Assembly: GCF_000621845.1 (NCBI RefSeq) | Contig: NZ_JHXF01000010.1 | Span: 1 to 64,000, forward strand | Origin: Ruminococcus flavefaciens MA2007 | Lineage (GTDB): Bacteria > Bacillota > Clostridia > Oscillospirales > Ruminococcaceae | Reading direction: 5' to 3' | DNA length: 64,000 nt | In this document: piece after piece, positions 25,948-33,622 of the stretch | Position numbering within the stretch: position 1 is the stretch's first letter | Layout: each line of letters starts with the position of its first letter | Position numbers and translations under genes: made by a program | Notes under the pieces: model-generated | Databases searched by the model: none | The model's input: only the letters and a program-made list of their open reading frames with translations | What the model was told of the DNA's origin: nothing

Positions 25948-26330
25948 ACAGCTGTTTTTCTGTAGGAGCTTTCTGTCTTGTTGGAGCTCTCATAGCCGTG
26001 ATTTTAAAACAATATTGCTCTGAGCATTCCATGGCTGTGACTATAGCGGTATGCGCTGGAGTAATGACGTTTTTTGTGCTTCTCTTTGACGATACAGCAG
26101 CCGAGATAAGAGATGTTTTTGAAATGGCAGGCATAGCCGAGAGCTACATATCCATTATCTTCAAGACTCTGGCAATATGCTGTATAACCCATATTACAGC
26201 CGAGCTTTGCCGTGACAGCGGCGAGAGTGCTATTGCTTCTGCTGCGGAGCTGTGGGGCAGAGGAGCAGTCCTCGTTCTTGGTCTGCCTGTGTTCAGAGCC
26301 TTTTTGCAGCTCATAGAAAAGCTTATTTAG
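25941..26330 (+). CDS. spoIIIAD: Stage III sporulation protein AD
   Basis: A 129-residue protein with about four membrane segments, matching SpoIIIAD in size and in the FKTLAICCITHITAELCRDSGE block. It overlaps spoIIIAC by seven bases. Confidence 0.92.
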   Translation: MVDSCFSVGAFCLVGALIAVILKQYCSEHSMAVTIAVCAGVMTFFVLLFDDTAAEIRDVFEMAGIAESYISIIFKTLAICCITHITAELCRDSGESAIASAAELWGRGAVLVLGLPVFRAFLQLIEKLI

Positions 26331-26337
26331 GAGCGTT

Positions 26338-27432
26338 ATGAAAAAGTTCGGAATATCAATAATTATAACTATATTGCTTCTGGTGTTTGCTGTACCTGTT
26401 TCGGCTTTTGCAGTTGATGAGCAGGACGCAAAAAGCGAGTACACCGAGCAGCTTGATGACATACTTGCAGACTATGATATCGAGACAAGCTCCGATGAGA
26501 TAGCGGCGCTGAGCTTCGGCGGCTTCGCAAAGGCTATAGCAGCAAAGGTAACTGACAGCGAAACATCGCCGTTTAAGCTTCTCGGAACTATTCTTTTTGT
26601 GACAGGTTTGTCTGCACTGTTGAAAAGTGCAGGGAGTATCGGTTTTAAGGGTTCAGCTGATATTTACGGTCTGGTCAGTGTGCTGACTGCAGTAACGGTA
26701 ATATCCCCACAGCTTTTCGCGGCGTTTTCACAGTCTGTTGAGGCTGTAAATGTCAGCGGCGGTTTTATTTCTGTATTTATTCCCGTATTTTCGGGAGCTT
26801 CGGCGGCTTCGGGACATATGACCTCAGCCGCAATTTATGATGTGACTGTACTGGCGGCTTCTGAGCTGATAGTGCAGCTGGTTTCTGGCTTTCTAGTGCC
26901 CGTTCTCAGCGCATCAGCAATGCTTTCAGTAACAGGAAGCGTGTTCACGAAGAATGACATGAGCGGCGTTGTTCAGCTTCTGAAAAAGGTCATAACATGG
27001 ACTATGACTATAACTATGACTGTGTTTATCGGCTTTGTTACGCTGAAATGCAGTCTTGCGGGAAAAACAGACGGCGCAGCCACAAAGGCGGCTCGTTTCG
27101 TTATTTCGGGCAGTGTTCCCGTAGTAGGTGGAGCAGTCTCCGACGCTTATGCCGCAGTCCGCAGCAGTTTTGACCTTATCCGCGGAACAGTGGGGACAGT
27201 TGGCTGTATAGCAGTGCTGCTCATTGTACTTCCGCCTGTGATACAGCTTATGCTCTTTCGATTCGTTATGTGGATAGGTGCGGCGGCTGCGGAGCTTTTC
27301 GGCGCGGAGCACATGAAAAAGCTGCTCAGTTCCTTTGACAGCGCCCTTGCAATAGCGCAGAGCGTTCTGGCTTGCTACGGCGTGATGTTTGTGCTTTGCA
27401 CGGGAATACTTATGCATACGGCAGGTGGTTAA
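26338..27432 (+). CDS. spoIIIAE: Stage III sporulation protein AE
   Basis: A 364-residue protein with an N-terminal signal-like segment (about 5-28) and multiple membrane segments after residue 75, the size and layout of SpoIIIAE, the large polytopic channel subunit. The ATG follows an AGGAG site by four bases, a rather tight spacing. Confidence 0.93.
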   Translation: MKKFGISIIITILLLVFAVPVSAFAVDEQDAKSEYTEQLDDILADYDIETSSDEIAALSFGGFAKAIAAKVTDSETSPFKLLGTILFVTGLSALLKSAGSIGFKGSADIYGLVSVLTAVTVISPQLFAAFSQSVEAVNVSGGFISVFIPVFSGASAASGHMTSAAIYDVTVLAASELIVQLVSGFLVPVLSASAMLSVTGSVFTKNDMSGVVQLLKKVITWTMTITMTVFIGFVTLKCSLAGKTDGAATKAARFVISGSVPVVGGAVSDAYAAVRSSFDLIRGTVGTVGCIAVLLIVLPPVIQLMLFRFVMWIGAAAAELFGAEHMKKLLSSFDSALAIAQSVLACYGVMFVLCTGILMHTAGG

Positions 27433-27894
27433 ATGGAAAACTTTGTAGCGGCAGTCCGTGCGGTCTGTTATGTTTCAGTGGGCATATGTATCGTTCAGAG
27501 CATTACCGAGGGCACTCGTCTACGCGCACAGGCTGAATTTATCTTGAAGCTGATTTTTGCCGTGGCAGTTACAGCACCCATAGTCAGCGGAGTTTTCAAC
27601 ATAGAGCTGCCTGACCTCAGTGCCTTTGACAGCACGGACTACAGCTATTCTTCGGAAATATACGAAAATGAGCTGTGCACACAGCTTTCGGAAAATATTT
27701 CAGCAGTGCTGCGTGAACAGCTTAAAGCCGCTGGGATAAAAGTGGAAAAAATCCAAACAGAGGTTAATATTTCGGAGGACGGCAGCATAAGTATTAATAG
27801 AGTCATTATCAGCACGTCGGACTTTGAGGCGTCAGCCCGGTTGATCCGCGGCAGTATCGGACAAGAAACGGAGGTCATAAATGGAAGTTATTGA
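27433..27894 (+). CDS. spoIIIAF: Stage III sporulation protein AF
   Basis: A 153-residue protein with two N-terminal membrane segments (about 8-25 and 33-52) and a C-terminal soluble part, as in SpoIIIAF. It abuts spoIIIAE directly and overlaps spoIIIAG by 14 bases. Confidence 0.88.
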   Translation: MENFVAAVRAVCYVSVGICIVQSITEGTRLRAQAEFILKLIFAVAVTAPIVSGVFNIELPDLSAFDSTDYSYSSEIYENELCTQLSENISAVLREQLKAAGIKVEKIQTEVNISEDGSISINRVIISTSDFEASARLIRGSIGQETEVINGSY

Positions 27895-28405
27895 AAAAAT
27901 AAGAGAGCTTCTAAAGAACAGGAAATGGGCTGTATTTATGACCGTATGCGGAACAGCAGGTCTGCTGCTGATAATGATATCGTCGCTTTTGCCTGACAAA
28001 AAGGCGGCTCCTGCTGTAAAAACGGAGCGGCAGAGCGTATACGACAGTGCGGCTTACTGCAAGGACACGGAAAAGCGTCTTGAAGCCTTTCTCAGCGAAA
28101 TAGAGGGCGCCGGAGAGGTAAAGGTATATATTACTGTTGGCAGTGAGCAGCGCTACGTATACGCTACAGAGGGGCGTCACAGCCGCTCGGACAATAAAAC
28201 GGAGGAGGAAGAGAAATATGTGATAGTCGGCGGCGGAAGCGAGAAAAACGCACTTATCGAAACAGTTGAAGCTCCCGAAATTACGGGAGCGGTAATAGTC
28301 TGCGGCGGAGGAGGCGATGCTGCTGTACGTGAACAGATATACAAGGCGGCTTCGGCTGCTCTTGGGATACCAACGGCAAAGATATATGTTGCAAAAATCA
28401 GATAA
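27881..28405 (+). CDS. spoIIIAG: Stage III sporulation protein AG
   Basis: A 174-residue protein with one membrane segment (about 18-36) and a soluble domain that in this family forms a ring in the intermembrane space, related to secretin ring modules; the LIETVEAPEITGAVIVCGGGG segment is typical. It starts inside the end of spoIIIAF. Confidence 0.92.
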   Translation: MEVIEKIRELLKNRKWAVFMTVCGTAGLLLIMISSLLPDKKAAPAVKTERQSVYDSAAYCKDTEKRLEAFLSEIEGAGEVKVYITVGSEQRYVYATEGRHSRSDNKTEEEEKYVIVGGGSEKNALIETVEAPEITGAVIVCGGGGDAAVREQIYKAASAALGIPTAKIYVAKIR

Positions 28406-28417
28406 AGGAGAATAACT

Positions 28418-28972
28418 ATGAAAAAACCATCAATTATAATCGGAAAGAAACAGATAATCATGACCTGCCTTACACTTATGCTGGCAGTTGCGGTGTACAT
28501 AAACTATGCTGCCTCACCGAAGCTTGCTCCCGACAGCAGCTCCATGACCTTCAGGAAGGATACCAACAGTATCAAATACGGTGAGACCGAGTTTGTAAAT
28601 GCTCCTGCGGAGCCTGCCGCTGAGGACTACTTCGCACAGGCTCGTCTTGACAAGATGAAGGACAGAGACGAGGCGGTACAGACCTTGCAGACCATGATAG
28701 GCGGCGGAGATGTTACCGATAACGAAATGGTAGTGAACGCCCTTGACGCTGTGCAGGTATCAAAGCTTATCGAAAGCGAGGGAACTATCGAATCGCTGGT
28801 AAAAGCTCAGGGATTTCAGGACTGCGTGGCATATCTTGACGGCGAAAATGCAAAGGTAGTAGTCAAGACCGAGGGACTTGATAAAGCGCAGGCGGCTTCA
28901 ATAAAGGAGATAATCCTCGGAGAGACCGAGATACCTGCGGAGAATATCCGTATTTTTGAAGTTAAGCAGTGA
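28418..28972 (+). CDS. spoIIIAH: Stage III sporulation protein AH
   Basis: A 184-residue protein with one N-terminal membrane segment (about 10-28) and a C-terminal YscJ/FliF-like ring domain (about 90-184) that in Bacillus binds SpoIIQ across the forespore membranes. An AAAGGAG site precedes the ATG. It is the last gene of the operon. After it comes an AT-rich gap of about 190 bases holding only the next promoter; no strong terminator was found. Confidence 0.92.
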   Translation: MKKPSIIIGKKQIIMTCLTLMLAVAVYINYAASPKLAPDSSSMTFRKDTNSIKYGETEFVNAPAEPAAEDYFAQARLDKMKDRDEAVQTLQTMIGGGDVTDNEMVVNALDAVQVSKLIESEGTIESLVKAQGFQDCVAYLDGENAKVVVKTEGLDKAQAASIKEIILGETEIPAENIRIFEVKQ

Positions 28973-29059
28973 AATGAATAATTATCCATATTTTTAAGCG
29001 TGGAAAGTGCCTTTTTCACGTAAAAATGAAAAATATATTGTAGTTTTTTGCCGCGTTCC

Positions 29060-29088
29060 TTGCCTTTTTTGAAATTATATGTTATAAT
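29060..29088 (+). promoter_or_regulatory. Predicted promoter of the Asp23-nusB-xse-isp-dxs run
   Basis: TTGCCT (29060-29065), 17-base spacer, TATAAT (29083-29088). No other strong promoter or terminator was seen until 42272, so a very long transcript is possible. Confidence 0.65.
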
Positions 29089-29158
29089 ACAATGGTCGGG
29101 GTGTAAGCATAATTATAGTTAAAACAAACACCCAAATAAGTGCCCACGGAGGTTCGCT

Positions 29159-29500
29159 ATGGAAGTTGAAGAGATGAAGCCTGAGGTTTCAAGCAGACTT
29201 AAAATATCAGACGACGTAATAATCGCCATTGCCAAGCTTGCAGCTCTTGATGTCAAGGGCGTGGCAAGCCTTGGCGGCGAGATAGGAAAGATGAGCAAGC
29301 TCAGAAGAAACGGTCCTATCAGGATAAGCATGATGGGCGACGTAGCTGCCATAGATATGAAGATAGTCATCAAGAGCGGCGAAAAGGCTGTAAACGTTGC
29401 TCAGGAGGTACAGACCGTAGTCAAGGAGAACGTCCAGAACATGACAGGCGTTCCTGTAGCAAGAGTCAACGTTACCGTCAGCGGCGTTGTATTTGAATGA
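29159..29500 (+). CDS. Asp23/Gls24 family envelope stress protein
   Basis: The 113-residue protein has the family pattern: KISDDVIIAIAKLAALDVKGVASLG, a central VAAIDMKIVIKSGEKAVNVAQEVQ, and the C-terminal NMTGVPVARVNVTVSGVVF. Asp23-type proteins are abundant and membrane-associated in Gram-positives and linked to cell-wall stress. One is commonly found just upstream of nusB in Clostridia, as here. GGAGG precedes the ATG. Confidence 0.9.
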   Translation: MEVEEMKPEVSSRLKISDDVIIAIAKLAALDVKGVASLGGEIGKMSKLRRNGPIRISMMGDVAAIDMKIVIKSGEKAVNVAQEVQTVVKENVQNMTGVPVARVNVTVSGVVFE

Positions 29501-29961
29501 TAAGAAGATACAGCTCCTGTGACCTGAAAATGGCTGCCGAGGTATTCCGCGCAGCCTTTGCTGCCGAGCCGTGGAACGAGGAGTGGTCCCTTGAGCTTGC
29601 CGAGACAAGGGTAAGAGAGCTTATGTCAGCTCCGCAGTCCATAGGCTATGTGTTTGAGGAGAACGGCGTCATACAGGCTGTACTTTGCGGCAGAAAGCTT
29701 ACATATCTCCACGGTGTGGAATACGTCATCGACGAGTTCTGCGTATCGCCTGATATTCAGCGAAGCGGTATAGGTACGGCTGTGCTTGACTATGCTCGCA
29801 GTGAGCTTACTGCTGAGGGCGTTGCGGCAATGGCTCTTCTGACCAAAAGGGGCTATCCAAGCGAGAGATTTTACATAAAAAACGGATTTACGGGAAGCGA
29901 TACCATGGTGTTCATGTATCGTCCCATTGAAAATAAGGAGTGTTCAAATGACAAGACGTGA
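29497..29961 (+). CDS. GNAT family N-acetyltransferase
   Basis: A 154-residue protein with the acetyl-CoA binding segment CVSPDIQRSGIGTAVLDYA (about residues 86-104) and a late RFYIKNGF. The N-terminal part (EPWNEEWSLELAETRV) resembles aminoglycoside 6'-acetyltransferase-like GNATs, but this is not enough to claim resistance. It overlaps the previous stop by four bases and nusB by 14, so it is fully inside the operon. Confidence 0.85.
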   Translation: MIRRYSSCDLKMAAEVFRAAFAAEPWNEEWSLELAETRVRELMSAPQSIGYVFEENGVIQAVLCGRKLTYLHGVEYVIDEFCVSPDIQRSGIGTAVLDYARSELTAEGVAAMALLTKRGYPSERFYIKNGFTGSDTMVFMYRPIENKECSNDKT

Positions 29962-30364
29962 AATAAGAGACAGCGCATTCAAGCTGGTTTTCGAGCAGCT
30001 TCTGCGCGATGATGATATAAACGAGCTGTATGAGATAGCCGAGGAGATCGACGAGATAACCGTAAATGACGAGGTAAAGAAGATCGTCGAGGGAACTCTC
30101 GAACACGCATCTGAGCTTGACGAGATTATCTCAAAGTACAGCAAATCAAGAAGTATTTCGAGAATCTCCAAGCTGAACCTTGCTATTCTGCGAATTGCCA
30201 TGTTCGAGTCGCTCTATGACGACAATACTCCCATGAATGCGGCAATCAGCGAGGCTATAAAGCTTTCCATGATGTATACATATCAGGAGGACACAGCTTT
30301 CATCAACGGCGTTCTCGGAGCATTCTCACGTGATACACAGAAGTCGGAGGGCGAAAATGCCTGA
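29948..30364 (+). CDS. nusB: Transcription antitermination factor NusB
   Basis: The 138-residue, all-helical protein has the NusB signatures: TRREIRDSAFKLVFEQL at the start, ISRISKLNLAILRIAMFE, and TAFINGVLGAF at the end. With NusE it binds boxA RNA and supports rRNA transcription. The ATG at 29948 follows AAGGAG; the longer frame from 29927 lacks a site. The next gene starts within its last codons. Confidence 0.94.
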   Translation: MTRREIRDSAFKLVFEQLLRDDDINELYEIAEEIDEITVNDEVKKIVEGTLEHASELDEIISKYSKSRSISRISKLNLAILRIAMFESLYDDNTPMNAAISEAIKLSMMYTYQEDTAFINGVLGAFSRDTQKSEGENA

Positions 30365-31304
30365 GTATCTGGGTGTCGATACAAGCAACTATACCACATC
30401 TGCTGCTGTGTACGTCAGCGAGGAGAACAGGATATACCAGACAAAGAAGCTTCTTCCCGTCAAGGAGGGAGAGCTTGGACTTCGCCAGAGCGACGCGGTT
30501 TTCCACCACACCAAGCAGCTCCCCGAAATGATAGAGCAGCTTTTCGGTGAAAACAGCATAGCCATACCAAAAACGGTAACGGCTTCTGCAAGACCGCGCA
30601 ACATTGAGGGCTCTTATATGCCGTGCTTTCTCTGCGGAGAGGGCTTTGCACGTTCATATGCGGCGGTAACAGGAGCCAAGCTGTACACCACGTCTCATCA
30701 GATAGGTCATATCCTTGCGGCGCTTTATTCCGCGGACAGGCTTGACTTAGTGAATGAGCGATTCATCGCTTTTCACGTCAGCGGCGGAACTACCGACTGT
30801 CTGCTTTGTGAGTCCGATGATGAATGTGTGCTCAGAATATCGGAGATAGGAACTTCTCTCGATTTAAAGGCAGGACAGGCTGTTGACCGTACAGGCGTTA
30901 TGCTCGGACTTCGTTTTCCATGCGGTGCGGAGCTTGAAAAACTGGCGATGAACGCCAACAAGCACTTCAAGGCAAAGCCTGTGCTGAAAGATGGGAATTG
31001 TTGTCTTTCAGGTCTGGAGAACAAGTGCGGAAATATGCTTGACGGCGGCGAAAGTCCCGAGAATATAGCTAAATATTGCCTCGATTTTATTGCCGAGACC
31101 ATACTTGCAATGACAGACCATGCCATAGATAAATACGGTGAGCTGCCGCTGGTTTTTGCAGGCGGAGTCATGTCGGATGTTATTATCCGCGACAGGATAA
31201 TTTCCCGATACCCGTCAGCAAGCTTCGCACAGCCGCAGTTTTCCTGCGATAACGCGGCAGGTGTGGCTATATACGGCTATTTGAAAAGCACAGGAGAAAA
31301 ATAA
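30357..31304 (+). CDS. TsaD/Kae1-like protein (second, non-canonical paralogue type)
   Basis: The 315-residue protein shares the Kae1/TsaD ASKHA fold: LGVDTSNYTTSAAV at the start, the metal-binding HxxxH in TTSHQIGHILAA, FHVSGGTTDCLL, and a late FAGGVMSD. Canonical TsaD makes the threonylcarbamoyl group of t6A37 in tRNA. This shorter form, lacking HVEGH, is the separate clostridial branch often found between nusB and xseA and annotated as peptidase M22-like; its role is not established. It overlaps nusB by eight bases. Confidence 0.82.
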   Translation: MPEYLGVDTSNYTTSAAVYVSEENRIYQTKKLLPVKEGELGLRQSDAVFHHTKQLPEMIEQLFGENSIAIPKTVTASARPRNIEGSYMPCFLCGEGFARSYAAVTGAKLYTTSHQIGHILAALYSADRLDLVNERFIAFHVSGGTTDCLLCESDDECVLRISEIGTSLDLKAGQAVDRTGVMLGLRFPCGAELEKLAMNANKHFKAKPVLKDGNCCLSGLENKCGNMLDGGESPENIAKYCLDFIAETILAMTDHAIDKYGELPLVFAGGVMSDVIIRDRIISRYPSASFAQPQFSCDNAAGVAIYGYLKSTGEK

Positions 31305-32494
31305 TGCCTGTAATCACAGTTACACAGATAAATAAATACATCGGTTCGATACTGAAAAACGACCGCAATCTGCAAGGCATAATGGTTCGCGGCGAGATAT
31401 CCAACTACGTGAAGCATTTCCGAAGCGGACACGTTTATTTCACACTGAAAGACAGCGAGAGCTCCATAAAGGCAGTGATGTTCGCAAGTGCGGCGGCTCG
31501 TCTTAAATTCGAGCCCGAGGACGGTATGTCCGTTATTGCCGCAGGCAGTCTCGGAGTTTTCGAGCGTGACGGAGTCTATCAGCTCTACGTCAACGATATA
31601 ATCCCCGAGGGTGCAGGCAAGGCAAATGTAGCTCTGGAGCAGTTGAAAAAGAAGCTGCAAAAGGAGGGCATATTTGCCGAGGAGCATAAGCGTCCAATAC
31701 CGCCTATGCCTAAAAAGATAGGTGCGGTTACGTCCCTCAGCGGCGCGGCTGTCCGCGACATTATAAACGTGCTTTCAAGGCGTTATCCTCTTGGAGAGGT
31801 CTATGCGGTCAATGCTCAGGTGCAGGGCGAGGGAGCTCCCGAGTCTGTATGCGCAGGCATACTCAAAGCCGAGGCGGCAGGCTGCGATGTTATTATTGTC
31901 GGACGCGGCGGCGGCTCCAGCGAAGACCTGAGTGCATTCAATACCGAAAAGGTTGCGTATGCCATATATAACTGCAAGGTGCCTGTGATATCGGCGGTAG
32001 GACATGAGACCGACTTCACTGTTGCTGACCTTGCCGCAGACCTTCGTGCTCCTACTCCCTCAGCGGCGGCAGAGCTTGCAGCTCCCGATATCACGCTGCT
32101 TTACGAAAAAATATCCATTTTGGAGCGCAGAGCGGAGCGTTCTGCTTTGTCTGTTCTGGACAAGTCAACGGACAGGTTTATAGCGCTGAATGCGCGGCTT
32201 ACGGCACAGTCTCCCGAGAATCGTCTGAAACTTACGGCAGAAAGACTCAACGCCTTTGACAAGCGCCGTGATACTGCATTTCTGCGGTATATGGACAGGC
32301 TTGAACGCCAGCTTGAAGAAAAGGCTGCAAGGCTTGACAGTCTCAGTCCGCTGAAAGTTCTTTCGCGCGGCTATTCGCTGGTATATAAGGGCGAAAAGCT
32401 GCTCAGCAGCTCCGAAACACTCAAAAAGGGCGATAAAATAAAGATAGGCTTCGGAAGCGGCGGCGCAGAAGCCGAGATAACTGATAAATGGTGA
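31304..32494 (+). CDS. xseA: Exodeoxyribonuclease VII large subunit
   Basis: The 396-residue protein has an N-terminal OB fold (VTQINKYIGSIL through VRGEISNYVKHFRSGHVYFTLKD), a catalytic domain with GRGGGSSEDL and SAVGHETDFTVADLAADLRAPTPSAAAE, a coiled-coil region (about 255-340) and the LSRGYSLVYKG tail. With XseB it degrades single-stranded DNA to oligonucleotides. It starts in the last base of the preceding stop codon. Confidence 0.95.
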   Translation: MPVITVTQINKYIGSILKNDRNLQGIMVRGEISNYVKHFRSGHVYFTLKDSESSIKAVMFASAAARLKFEPEDGMSVIAAGSLGVFERDGVYQLYVNDIIPEGAGKANVALEQLKKKLQKEGIFAEEHKRPIPPMPKKIGAVTSLSGAAVRDIINVLSRRYPLGEVYAVNAQVQGEGAPESVCAGILKAEAAGCDVIIVGRGGGSSEDLSAFNTEKVAYAIYNCKVPVISAVGHETDFTVADLAADLRAPTPSAAAELAAPDITLLYEKISILERRAERSALSVLDKSTDRFIALNARLTAQSPENRLKLTAERLNAFDKRRDTAFLRYMDRLERQLEEKAARLDSLSPLKVLSRGYSLVYKGEKLLSSSETLKKGDKIKIGFGSGGAEAEITDKW

Positions 32495-32498
32495 TAAA

Positions 32499-32696
32499 AT
32501 GGAAGAAAAGCTTACATTTGAAGATAATATGACTCGTCTCGGCAAGATAGTATCCGAGCTTGAAAAGGGCGATATCCCCCTTGAAAAGGCTGTGGAGCTC
32601 TACGGCGAGGGCGTGAAGCTCTCGGCGGCTTGCAGAAAGCAGCTTGACGAAGCTCAGATAAAAATAACCGAGGACGACGGAGGAATGGAAAAATGA
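32499..32696 (+). CDS. xseB: Exodeoxyribonuclease VII small subunit
   Basis: A 65-residue helical protein with LTFEDNMTRLGKIVSELEKGDIPLEKAVELYGEGVKL, the XseB signature. Several copies bind the XseA coiled coil. It lies four bases after xseA and overlaps ispA by four. Confidence 0.94.
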   Translation: MEEKLTFEDNMTRLGKIVSELEKGDIPLEKAVELYGEGVKLSAACRKQLDEAQIKITEDDGGMEK

Positions 32697-33583
32697 GTAA
32701 TTTCAAGGAAACAATGCAGGAATACATAACATTTACAGAGACTAATCTCAAAAAATACAATGCTTTTTCGGATAGCATGGCGGCTCAGAAGAATCTTATC
32801 GACGCCATGAATTATTCCCTTGAAGCAGGCGGAAAGCGTATCCGTCCCGTTCTTGTGTATGCATTCTGCAATGCTCTCGGAGCTGATTACAAGAAAGCAG
32901 CTGCACCTGCTGCTGCTATCGAGATGATACACACATTCTCGCTTATCCACGACGACCTTCCTGCTATGGACAACGACGATTTCCGCCGCGGAAAGCCCTC
33001 CTGTCACAAGGCTTTCGGCGAGGCAATGGCTATTCTTGCAGGTGACGCACTTTGTATGCTGCCATTCGAGGTCATCGCTGACGACAAGCAGCTCACTGCC
33101 GAGCAGAAGGTAAGACTTGTTTCATGTCTTGCAAAGGGCTCAGGCAGAGAAGGCATGGGCGGCGGACAGGTCATCGACATGGAAAACGAGGAGCGCACTG
33201 ACGTTGACGAGGCTAATCTCCGCAATATGTACCACCACAAGACAGGTCAGCTCATCGCTGTATCCTGCATGATGGGCTGTATCTGTGCAGGTGCTGACGA
33301 GGAGAAGATACAGGCTGCTGCCGATTACGGCTTCAAGCTTGGACTTGCTTTCCAGATAATCGACGATATCCTTGATGTTACAAGCACTACTGAGGAGCTT
33401 GGCAAACCTGTAGGCAGTGACGAGGAGGAGAACAAGACCACCTTTGTTACTCTCTACGGAGTTGAAAAGGCTCAGGAGATCGCAAATAATATAACCGAAG
33501 AGGCTCTCGGCTGCCTTGAAAAATTCGGAAACGACGCATTTCTTACAGAACTTACAGAAATGCTTCTTAAAAGAAAGAATTAA
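32693..33583 (+). CDS. ispA: Polyprenyl synthetase, farnesyl/geranyl diphosphate synthase type
   Basis: The 296-residue protein has the first Asp-rich motif in IHDDLPAMDNDD, the second in QIIDDILD, GGKRIRP near residue 43 and the KTGQLI segment. It condenses isopentenyl diphosphate with allylic diphosphates, normally making C15 product for undecaprenyl and quinone-type lipids. Its place before dxs is usual in Firmicutes. Product length cannot be proved from sequence. Confidence 0.93.
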   Translation: MSNFKETMQEYITFTETNLKKYNAFSDSMAAQKNLIDAMNYSLEAGGKRIRPVLVYAFCNALGADYKKAAAPAAAIEMIHTFSLIHDDLPAMDNDDFRRGKPSCHKAFGEAMAILAGDALCMLPFEVIADDKQLTAEQKVRLVSCLAKGSGREGMGGGQVIDMENEERTDVDEANLRNMYHHKTGQLIAVSCMMGCICAGADEEKIQAAADYGFKLGLAFQIIDDILDVTSTTEELGKPVGSDEEENKTTFVTLYGVEKAQEIANNITEEALGCLEKFGNDAFLTELTEMLLKRKN

Positions 33584-33586
33584 CGC

Positions 33587-33611
33587 AAAGGAGCTGCGGA
33601 GCTTATCCGCA
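33587..33611 (+). promoter_or_regulatory. Distant Shine-Dalgarno and hairpin before dxs
   Basis: AAAGGAG (33587-33593) is 29 bases before the dxs ATG. A hairpin with arms TGCGGA/TCCGCA (33595-33611) lies between them, and an in-frame TAG at 33617 excludes an earlier start. Folding would bring the site to about 12 bases, so the hairpin may tune translation. The effect is inferred. Confidence 0.4.
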
Positions 33612-33622
33612 TTTCATAGAAT

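Noticed and set aside
28999..29022. Possible hairpin after spoIIIAH as terminator
   Set aside because: The stem is weak (CGTG/CACG with mismatches) and no T-run follows.
29497..29961. GNAT as an aminoglycoside resistance gene
   Set aside because: There is only general GNAT similarity with some AAC(6')-like residues, and its location in a housekeeping operon does not support a resistance role.
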